Positions 57,259-64,000 of a stretch of 64,000 nt of DNA are shown here, one piece after another (positions within the stretch are counted from its first letter, which is position 1; every line of letters starts with the position of its first letter). Source of the stretch: Bacillus wiedmannii (GTDB taxonomy: Bacteria; Bacillota; Bacilli; Bacillales; Bacillaceae_G); the NCBI RefSeq assembly GCF_001583695.1, contig NZ_LOBC01000014.1, positions 43,793 to 107,792 on the forward strand, read 5' to 3'. Position numbers and translations under genes: made by a program. Below the pieces are notes generated by a model. It was not told the DNA's origin. It made no database searches and worked only from the letters and a program-made list of their open reading frames with translations.

Positions 57259-57804
57259 ATGGAGAAAATCGATCGAAGAATTATAAAATCACAAAACGCC
57301 ATTCAATCGGCATTTATCGAGATGTTAATTGAAGATGGCTTTGACGAAATTACAGTAAAAAACATTACCGAAAAAGCAAACATCGGGAGAAAAACTTTTT
57401 ACTTACACTATCTAGATAAGTACAATTTATTAGATAAAATTGTGGACGATCATTTAGACCAATTAAAAGAAATATGCTACGAGAAACAAAACAAAGGGTT
57501 TATAAAAGGAACGATCATATGGTTTGAATACTTCAAAGAACACAAACCATTTTTCGCGGCGTTATTTAAAAGTAACAGCACATTATCATTTCAGAAAAAG
57601 TTCCTAATGTTCATCATGGGTGAACTAGAGAAAAAATTAAATCCAAATACATCAGTAAATAAAAACATTGATACACATATCGTTTTAAAATTTTTAGGAA
57701 CAGCTGTCATGGGCATTTTGGAATCTTACGTATTGGATGAAATTGATAATGATGTTGAGCACGTTGCGACGCAAGTTGGGGAATTGATGAAGAGGAATAT
57801 ATAA
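57259..57804 (+). CDS. TetR family regulator
   Basis: 181 residues. N-terminal helix-turn-helix (about 10-55, ITVKNITEKANIGRKTFYLHYLDKYNLLD) and an all-helical ligand domain. ACGGAGG precedes the ATG. Probably represses itself and the divergent hydrolase. Confidence 0.9.
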   Translation: MEKIDRRIIKSQNAIQSAFIEMLIEDGFDEITVKNITEKANIGRKTFYLHYLDKYNLLDKIVDDHLDQLKEICYEKQNKGFIKGTIIWFEYFKEHKPFFAALFKSNSTLSFQKKFLMFIMGELEKKLNPNTSVNKNIDTHIVLKFLGTAVMGILESYVLDEIDNDVEHVATQVGELMKRNI

Positions 57805-57864
57805 ACAATACAGCGACGATTCCCTTGATAAGGATTCATAAAATTTCACTATCCAAAACTCACC

Positions 57865-57880
57865 TATGCAATTATACATA
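57865..57880 (+). promoter_or_regulatory. PlcR box upstream of cytK
   Basis: TATGCAATTATACATA fits the PlcR consensus TATGNANNNNTNCATA at every fixed position. It lies 82 bases before the cytK start. PlcR with its PapR peptide activates secreted virulence factors. Confidence 0.9.
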
Positions 57881-57961
57881 ACCATCCCTTCCGTTTTATT
57901 TTCATGTTACGATATGAACGAAATACGACATATATCGACAAAAATAAAAGGAAGTGATGGC

Positions 57962-58972
57962 ATGAAACGTTCTAAAACTTATTTAAAATGTTTAGCATTA
58001 TCCGCTGTTTTTGCTAGTAGCACTTTAACTCTTTCAACACCTGCTGCTTACGCTCAAACGACGTCACAAGTTGTAACAGATATCGGACAAAATGCAAAAA
58101 CACATACGAGCTATAATACATTTAATAATGATCAAACTGATAATATGACAATGTCTTTAAAGGTAACTTTTATTGATGATCCAAGCGCCGATAAACAGAT
58201 TGCTGTTATTAATACAACTGGTAGTTTCCTAAAAGCAAATCCTACTATAAGTAGTGCGCCTATTGATAACTACCCAATCCCTGGCGCTAGTGCAACATTA
58301 CGCTATCCTTCACAATATGATATCGCCTTTAATCTTCAAGATAACAGCGCCCGTTTCTTTAACGTAGCACCTACAAATGCTGTAGAAGAAACGACTGTAA
58401 CATCTAGTGTATCATATCAACTTGGTGGTTCTGTTAAAGCTTCTGCAACGCCAAATGGACCTAGCGCTGAAGCTGGCGCAACTGGCCAAGTAACTTGGTC
58501 TGACTCTGTAAGCTATAAACAAACAAGTTATAAAACAAACTTAATTGACCAAACAAATAAAAACGTAAAATGGAACGTATTCTTTAACGGATATAACAAT
58601 CAAAACTGGGGTATTTACACACGTGACTCCTACCATTCTTTATACGGAAACCAACTGTTCATGTACTCTCGCACATACCTATATGAATCCGATGCAAAAG
58701 GTAATTTAATACCGATGGATCAACTTCCAGCATTAACGAATAGCGGTTTCTCTCCTGGGATGATTGCTGTCGTTATCTCTGAAAAAAATACAGACCAATC
58801 TAACCTACAAGTCGCTTATACGAAACACGCCGACGACTACCATCTTCGTCCTGGATTCACATTCGGAACTGCAAACTGGGTTGGAAACAACGTAAAAGAC
58901 GTTGATCAAAAAACATTCAATAAATTGTTTACATTAGATTGGAAGAATAAGAAATTAGTTGAGAAAAAATAG
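57962..58972 (+). CDS. cytK: Cytotoxin K (beta-barrel pore-forming toxin)
   Basis: 336 residues, the exact CytK length. Signal peptide to about residue 31 (STPAAYAQ), then the leukocidin/alpha-haemolysin fold; the glycine/alanine-rich stem (VTSSVSYQLGGSVKAS then EAGATGQVTWSDSVSYK) forms the barrel. HlyII is longer with a C-terminal extension, absent here. Whether it is the CytK-1 or CytK-2 form cannot be decided by eye. GGAAGTGATGGC precedes the ATG; PlcR box upstream. Confidence 0.93.
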   Translation: MKRSKTYLKCLALSAVFASSTLTLSTPAAYAQTTSQVVTDIGQNAKTHTSYNTFNNDQTDNMTMSLKVTFIDDPSADKQIAVINTTGSFLKANPTISSAPIDNYPIPGASATLRYPSQYDIAFNLQDNSARFFNVAPTNAVEETTVTSSVSYQLGGSVKASATPNGPSAEAGATGQVTWSDSVSYKQTSYKTNLIDQTNKNVKWNVFFNGYNNQNWGIYTRDSYHSLYGNQLFMYSRTYLYESDAKGNLIPMDQLPALTNSGFSPGMIAVVISEKNTDQSNLQVAYTKHADDYHLRPGFTFGTANWVGNNVKDVDQKTFNKLFTLDWKNKKLVEKK

Positions 58973-58978
58973 ATAAAG

Positions 58979-59016
58979 AAAACCGAACCTCCACTTAGAT
59001 GAAGGTTCGGTTTTTA
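58979..59016 (+). terminator. Terminator after cytK
   Basis: AAACCGAACCT / AGGTTCGGTTT stem followed by TTTT. Confidence 0.9.
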
Positions 59017-59049
59017 TTTAAATAACAAAATCCTTTCGTTCTTTTCATG

Positions 59050-60012
59050 TTATGGAAAAGGTCTTTTTATGTGCCTAATTCCCTGTTCTTTGTAATAAGC
59101 GAATCCTATTATATATTCTTCATACGTTGCTACAACTTCTTTATCCTGATCCGTCATCGCAACGACATCACCACGAGGGTTATAGTGGTAGTATAACGTT
59201 TGTCCTTTTGCTTTCATCGCTAGACGCGCGCCACTTGTTGAGTATACATATTGACGAAGAACATTTCCACTACCATCCGTCTCATATAACGGGTTAATAC
59301 TGTCTCCATCATAGAAGTAGCGTGTTACTTGACCATTCACACTCTTTTCAATACGACGGTTATCACCATCATACTTATAAGTTGCGAATGCATTGCTCTC
59401 ACCTTGTTTTGTGATAGCTACAATCTGGTCATCTTCGTTCCATGTATACTTGTACTTTCCATCAGATGTACGATTTCCATTCGCATCATACGTTAACGAT
59501 TCGTTTCCGAATTTTACAAGTTGATTTCCATCATTGAATGTTGCCGCTATAGATTTTGTTTCTTTTCCATTCTCTACAACTTTCACACTTGTACGGTTAC
59601 CTGCTTGGTTATATTCATATCGTTCAGAAAGTAAAATACTGTTTGATGTACCTACTACTAGGTTTTTAATTTTGTTCGCATGGTCATAGTTAAACGTCGA
59701 ACCTGAACCATTTCCAGCTGTATACGTACTAACATTTCCTTGATCATCGTAATCAAATCGATACGTTTGAGAACCGTCTGTCACACGAATGTTTTGATCT
59801 AACGTGTTGTAGTCATACGATACTTTATTTGTGTATCCGCCTTGCGTTACTGTTTGTTCTTTTAACTTTTCTGTCTTACTGTTTGCTTTATCGTGATATG
59901 TCCAGTCAATTTTTCCGCCTCGGCTATCTGTTGCACTTGTGACGCGGTCTGCCTTGTCGTATGTTTTCGTGCGTTCTACGCCACTTGTGGTTATTATTAA
60001 TTCAGTACCTAT
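59050..60012 (-). pseudogene. Rhs core fragment A (no start, lost C-terminal tip)
   Basis: An open frame with YD repeats (TYDKADRVTSATDSRGGKID, YDYDDQGNVSTY, YDANGNRTSDGKYKY). It has no start codon region and, after VVATYE, switches to unrelated EYIIGFAYYKEQGIRHIKRPFP. Nearly identical to part of the Rhs gene at 62405-64000, but one YD block is missing: YNQAGNRT joins straight to SVKVVENG. A truncated copy. Confidence 0.85.
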
Positions 60013-60027
60013 TTTTACAATAAAAAA

Positions 60028-60062
60028 AGACTATCTAAAATTTAATTTAGAATAGTCCTTCT
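60028..60062. terminator. Hairpin between Rhs fragments
   Basis: GACTATCTAAAATT / AATTTAGAATAGTC imperfect stem with T and A runs on both sides. Confidence 0.6.
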
Positions 60063-60065
60063 TTA

Positions 60066-60152
60066 TCGTAATGAGCAGTCAAGTAATACATGCCAATTTC
60101 TTTATCATACACGTATCCCGCATATCCGAATGGATTGTCTGCTGCGATAATT
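60066..60152 (-). pseudogene. Rhs core fragment B
   Basis: About 29 codons: IAADNPFGYAGYVYDKEIG then MYYLTAHYDKEG, matching the late Rhs core at 63020-63110. It lies upstream of fragment A in reading direction, although in an intact gene it comes after it. Confidence 0.8.
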
Positions 60153-60169
60153 TAAAATCCTCAAAAAAG

Positions 60170-60194
60170 AGACCTAATACATACTATCAGGCCT
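60170..60194 (-). terminator. Terminator after DUF4261 gene
   Basis: AGACCTAATA / TATCAGGCCT, 8 of 10 paired, followed by TTTTTT on the minus strand. Confidence 0.65.
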
Positions 60195-60237
60195 CCTTAC
60201 ACTACTAAGTTGTTCCTATGATAAAATCCTAATACAT

Positions 60238-60960
60238 TTAAGCCAATTCTAACTTCCATACTCCACATGGATTGTAAAATGGATCCTCTTGTTCATAGCG
60301 ATAATCTGTGTAGTAAGATAATTGATACACCGGAGAGTTTTCCGTAAAACTAATTGTATCTCCATCTTTTAATTTAGGTTGTTCGACTATATTATATAAA
60401 TTAAAATCATTTAATAAATCCCCAGCCGCTTCTGGTTCTATCTCACCATGTATAATTGCATCTGGTAAAGCGAATGCTTGCATTCCACATGAATAATAAC
60501 CTTCTTCATCTCCAACTAAAGTTACAACATGCGAATACATAGGGAATATTTCCTTATTCTCTACAAGCTCCTTCCATTCATCTTTAGAATACGCTACACC
60601 TGCTGTTTCAATTTTCAAAGCAAGTCCCCCTGCATTTAACAATCCATTCCCAACCTCAATAACGTCTTTTAGTTCCTGCATAGTTTGCACATTAGCAACA
60701 ACATATACTGTATAAGTATGTTCCTCTAACTTGCTAAGTAAGTCCTCGTCAAAATGACCGCCACTTGCATATAAAAAAGCTTCTCTTAAAGATGGATCAT
60801 GATCATATACATCAATTTCAAAAGCAATATCTTTCTCAATATGATGTATGATGTTACCTGCTAAAATATATCCCATACTTTTACTAACAACTTCTTGTAC
60901 TAATTCTGTCCTGTTTTTCCATAGACCAGGTATTCCTATTATAATTTTTGGCTTTCTCAT
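60238..60960 (-). CDS. DUF4261-type protein, candidate immunity protein
   Basis: 240 residues, soluble, starting MRKPKIIIGIPGLWKNRTELV. It resembles DUF4261 proteins, often found beside toxin loci; from memory. The start is placed at the second ATG because GAAGGG has proper spacing. 20 bases after the SUKH gene, same strand, so co-transcribed. Confidence 0.7.
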   Translation of the reverse strand: MRKPKIIIGIPGLWKNRTELVQEVVSKSMGYILAGNIIHHIEKDIAFEIDVYDHDPSLREAFLYASGGHFDEDLLSKLEEHTYTVYVVANVQTMQELKDVIEVGNGLLNAGGLALKIETAGVAYSKDEWKELVENKEIFPMYSHVVTLVGDEEGYYSCGMQAFALPDAIIHGEIEPEAAGDLLNDFNLYNIVEQPKLKDGDTISFTENSPVYQLSYYTDYRYEQEDPFYNPCGVWKLELA

Positions 60961-60980
60961 TATTAACATCCCTTCATAAT

Positions 60981-62297
60981 TTAAAATCTATAAAACCTTT
61001 CTAGGTAATCAATAAAATTATCTAATTCATAATGGCGCATCTTTAACTTACCAGTCTCTTTAAAATCTTCCATTACTTGGATAACCTCTTCAATATTAGG
61101 TAAATTTTTAATTATTATGGGTTCATCCGGATACCCTAAACCTATGTCTTCTTGTTGACTTAAAGAGTTAATTACCCCTATTGAATTTACAACAATCACC
61201 ATATGTCGTTTTTCTAAATGAAGCCACTCTAGTATTTCTTCCCACATCGGCTTTGAGTAAGCAAATAAATAATCCCAGCCTTCATACGGTAGTTTTGCAT
61301 ATTCTTTCATCCATTGGATGACATCATTTGAACGGAAATATTTTAAATGATCATTTGCTTCCACTCCATCCAAATTCTCTGTTTGCACATATTCCAAAAC
61401 AAGAGGAAAACCAATATGATACGGCAAACATTTTGCACTTAAATATGAGCGCATTTCAGGAAAAATGTTTGTATGTTTCTCCCATAAGGATCGAACCCAC
61501 TTTTGACATCCTTCTTTCACGACTTCTCCAATCATGAAACATAATAACCTTTGATCCTTAAAAAGATTGGTGTTAAGTACTTTTTGTAAAAGAAATTCCA
61601 ATAGCACTTTTTTATCCCATACACGTAACAATTGTAATTCTTGATGTCGTAGTTCACAGTTATGAAGAACATAAGAAACAATTTCCTCTAGCTTCTCACT
61701 ATCTGGAAAGTTTTGTATCACTTGAATTTCTTCAAAATAATTTTGCCATCTAATACCCAGGTCACTTGATGATTGTATTCCTTCTTTTCCTATTAATTCT
61801 TCTATTTGCGTATAATCTGCTCCAATTAAAGCAAGTTTTGTATTTTCTTCTATAAACGCTTTAAAGTTTTGTGCTAATAAAATTTCTTTTGATTCATCCT
61901 CATACCAATATGTAACGGACTCATTTCCTTCTATATTAATCGCTATATAATCACCGACCGAATTATAATAAACAATTAATTGCTTTGGTGTCCCATAATT
62001 ATTTACTTTTACTTCACAATCATCCAGATTCCATGCCATTTCACCTAAATATATATTTTCAAACCCTTTTGTGAACACTATATTATCTGGAATCACCCAC
62101 CCTACTTCTACTCGTTTTGAAAAATTCAAAAATACATCTTTTAGAGATTCTGGAAAGATTACCCCTAACTCAAATTCCTTCGTCTTAACCTCTTCTTCAG
62201 TTGCAATAGGTTCAAATTCTAAATATGTTTCTCCTTGAATACTTTTAACTTTATTTATAATTCCTCTCCATTGTTCCAATATCTCATTATATTGCAT
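60981..62297 (-). CDS. SUKH (SMI1/KNR4) domain immunity-type protein
   Basis: 438 residues. The N-terminal 150 residues fit the SUKH fold (PIATEEEVKTKEFELGVIFP, then ESLKDVFLNFS, and YYNSVGDYIAIN). SUKH proteins are common immunity partners of Rhs nuclease toxins. The other 290 residues are helical and not recognised. Follows the Rhs gene by 107 bases across a strong hairpin. Confidence 0.82.
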   Translation of the reverse strand: MQYNEILEQWRGIINKVKSIQGETYLEFEPIATEEEVKTKEFELGVIFPESLKDVFLNFSKRVEVGWVIPDNIVFTKGFENIYLGEMAWNLDDCEVKVNNYGTPKQLIVYYNSVGDYIAINIEGNESVTYWYEDESKEILLAQNFKAFIEENTKLALIGADYTQIEELIGKEGIQSSSDLGIRWQNYFEEIQVIQNFPDSEKLEEIVSYVLHNCELRHQELQLLRVWDKKVLLEFLLQKVLNTNLFKDQRLLCFMIGEVVKEGCQKWVRSLWEKHTNIFPEMRSYLSAKCLPYHIGFPLVLEYVQTENLDGVEANDHLKYFRSNDVIQWMKEYAKLPYEGWDYLFAYSKPMWEEILEWLHLEKRHMVIVVNSIGVINSLSQQEDIGLGYPDEPIIIKNLPNIEEVIQVMEDFKETGKLKMRHYELDNFIDYLERFYRF

Positions 62298-62360
62298 TCT
62301 CTCAACTACCTTTCTTCCACTAATAAATTTTTATATAATTTTAAATTTATTTTTCATAAA

Positions 62361-62396
62361 AACTGACTGTATTATCTCATAATAATACAGTCAGTT
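62361..62396 (-). terminator. Strong hairpin between Rhs and immunity genes
   Basis: AACTGACTGTATTAT / ATAATACAGTCAGTT, perfect 15-base stem, followed by TTTTTATG on the minus strand. It may reduce read-through so that immunity depends partly on its own promoter. Confidence 0.85.
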
Positions 62397-62404
62397 AAAA
62401 TTAC

Positions 62405-64000
62405 TTATCTTCTATCCCCGGGTGTTCTTGTTTTAGTGCTTCCCTTTACTCCAATTCCAGAAAAGTATCTATCTGATTTTGCTATCATTTTTCTAGAAGC
62501 CTGTTCTGATATGCCAGATCTTCTTAACGCTTTATAAGCAATTCTTCGCTCTGATGCATATGTTCCCCCTCCACGTTGCCTTTGAACTACTCTAGTTTTT
62601 TTATGTGCAGCTCGAGACAAACTTACTACTGGGGCATTTCTTTTATTATAACCCGGTAACCCCCTTACTGCAGCATCTTGTATAATATGATGTCCTTCTC
62701 TTCCTTTAATTTTCGCCTTAGCTTTTCCTATAAACTGTTTATAGGCTCCAACCATATATCTGCCGCCCTTTATTCTTCCTCCGCCAATAAATCCAAGAGC
62801 ACCTGCAGCAGCAATTCCTTTCCAACTCTTTCCTGATTTATAAGCTTGATAGGCACTGATTCCTCCAAAAACTGCATTAACAGCTAACATTGCCCATTTA
62901 CCATCTGGATCCGTCATCATCACTGGATTATTATCACCATAAGTATACCCGTTCATCGTAACCGGATCATCCTCATCACCTGGATCAGGATCCACCGACA
63001 AGAACACACCATGATCTGGGTTGTAGTATCTCGCAATCAGATAATACATGCCAATCTCTTTATCATACATATATCCCGCATATCCAAATGGATTGTCTGC
63101 TGCGATACCTTTCGTATCACTCTTTAATACGTTACCCCACGAATCATATTCATACGTTGCTACAACTTCTTTATCCTGATTCGTCATCGCAACTACGTCA
63201 CCACGAGGATTATAGTGATAGTATAACGTTTGACCTTGTGATTTCATTGCCAAACGTGAACCATCTAGCGAATATACATATTGACGAAGAACATTGCCAT
63301 TTCCATCTGTCTCATATAACGGACTAATACTATCTCCATTATAAAAGTAGCGTGTTACTTGACCATTTACACTCTTTTCAATACGACGATTATCGTCATC
63401 ATATTTATAAGTCGCAAATGCATTGCTCTCACCTTGTTTTGTGATAGCTACAATCTGATCATCTTCGTTCCATGTATACTTATACTTCCCATCAGATGTA
63501 CGATTTCCATTCGCATCATACGTTAACGATTCGTTTCCGAATTTTACAAGCTGATTTCCTTCATTAAATGTTGCCGCTATAGATTTTGTTTCTTTTCCAT
63601 TCTCTACAACTTTCACACTTGTACGGTTTCCAAATCCATCATATGTGTAAGATTTACTTGTTCCGTTTGGTAGTGCTTCATTTAATAATTGGTTAATCGG
63701 GTCATAGACAAAGTTTGTTTCTGTTACTTTTCCGCCCGCACCTTCATGCTTGATCTTCGTACGGTTACCGGATTGGTCATATTCATATCGTTCAGAAAGT
63801 AAAATACTATTTGACGTACCTACTACTAAATCTTTAATTTTGTTCGCATGGTCATAGTTGAAGGTAGAACCTGAACCATTACCAGCTGTATACGTACGAA
63901 CATTTCCTTGATCGTCATAATCAAATCGATACGTTTGAGAACCGTCTGTCACACGAATGTTTTGATCTAACGTGTTGTAGTCATACGATACTTTATTTGT
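62405..64000 (-). CDS. Rhs/YD-repeat polymorphic toxin, partial (5' end outside)
   Basis: 531 residues visible; the frame continues past the window end. YD repeats, then the core end (YGDNNPVMMTDPDGKW), a short hydrophobic Gly/Ala stretch (AMLAVNAVFGGISAY) and a unique tip of about 130 residues with GREGHHIIQDAAV, NAPVVSLSRAAHKKTR and a basic tail. The GHH...N...H pattern fits HNH/endonuclease VII-superfamily toxin tips (AHH/GHH type). Likely secreted or wall-bound and used against neighbouring cells; the N-terminus is needed to confirm a WapA- or Rhs-type carrier. Confidence 0.85.
   Translation of the reverse strand, partial: TNKVSYDYNTLDQNIRVTDGSQTYRFDYDDQGNVRTYTAGNGSGSTFNYDHANKIKDLVVGTSNSILLSERYEYDQSGNRTKIKHEGAGGKVTETNFVYDPINQLLNEALPNGTSKSYTYDGFGNRTSVKVVENGKETKSIAATFNEGNQLVKFGNESLTYDANGNRTSDGKYKYTWNEDDQIVAITKQGESNAFATYKYDDDNRRIEKSVNGQVTRYFYNGDSISPLYETDGNGNVLRQYVYSLDGSRLAMKSQGQTLYYHYNPRGDVVAMTNQDKEVVATYEYDSWGNVLKSDTKGIAADNPFGYAGYMYDKEIGMYYLIARYYNPDHGVFLSVDPDPGDEDDPVTMNGYTYGDNNPVMMTDPDGKWAMLAVNAVFGGISAYQAYKSGKSWKGIAAAGALGFIGGGRIKGGRYMVGAYKQFIGKAKAKIKGREGHHIIQDAAVRGLPGYNKRNAPVVSLSRAAHKKTRVVQRQRGGGTYASERRIAYKALRRSGISEQASRKMIAKSDRYFSGIGVKGSTKTRTPGDRR

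Noticed and set aside
57090-57302. N-terminal extension of the alpha/beta hydrolase gene across the divergent TetR start
   Set aside because: It overlaps the TetR gene and its operator, reads unlike the family, and AAGGGTGG marks the start at 57089.

Overview
The window reads as a chromosomal segment of the Bacillus cereus group. The base composition is AT-rich, the gene order follows Bacillus subtilis blocks (yjzD-yjaU-yjaV-comZ-fabH; yisI-yisK-yisL-yisN-asnO; gerPABCDEF; addBA-sip-yhjE-comK), and there are B. cereus group hallmarks: a 336-residue CytK pore-forming toxin behind a perfect PlcR box, a PlcR-like regulator, ClpB, a glyoxylate shunt and many small sporulation or membrane genes. 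No rRNA, tRNA, CRISPR array, insertion sequence or prophage is visible. All assignments come from reading the sequence; no database search was run.

Layout. 1-3.4 kb: fatty-acid initiation (fabH, FapR box), comZ, and yjaV/yjaU-like genes whose catalytic motifs look eroded. 3.4-11.9 kb: housekeeping and stress (clpB with a CtsR site, yjzC, HAD phosphatase, small proteins, YitT permease, PrsA foldase, CvfB-like RNA-binding protein, YajQ). 12-13.5 kb: an island with a 55-residue lipoprotein, a convergent PlcR-family regulator, and a promoter-like direct repeat on both sides of the regulator. 13.5-22 kb: a membrane-anchored amylase-like protein that lacks the nucleophile, an ammonium transporter with two TnrA-type boxes, hemH-katA with PerR-type boxes, and asnO. 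22-28 kb: yisN, yisL, rocD, yisK, yisI and the SigK-type gerP spore germination operon. 28-39 kb: addBA recombination nuclease, signal peptidase, a TVP38 protein, a 31-residue peptide gene paired with a small membrane protein, comK, and a cold-shock gene. 39-49 kb: a phosphotransferase, aceBA, an SLH protein with a probable poly-A frameshift, transporters and membrane proteases. 49-57 kb: a two-component system, an AraC regulator, an ECF sigma/anti-sigma pair destroyed by deletion, HD and calcineurin-type hydrolases, and a TetR/hydrolase pair. 57.8-64 kb: cytK, then an Rhs polymorphic-toxin locus with a GHH-type nuclease tip, two immunity-type genes and two scrambled Rhs remnants; it runs off the window end.

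How it fits together. Several pairs are functional units: hemH supplies haem for katA under peroxide control; aceB/aceA make the glyoxylate bypass; addB/addA form one nuclease-helicase; gerPA-F is one late-sporulation operon; the Rhs toxin is followed by its candidate immunity genes. The least explained parts are the PlcR-like/lipoprotein island, the micropeptide-membrane pair next to comK, and the degenerate genes (amylase-like, ECF pair, SLH, Rhs fragments). These are the best places to look for undescribed biology or strain-specific decay.
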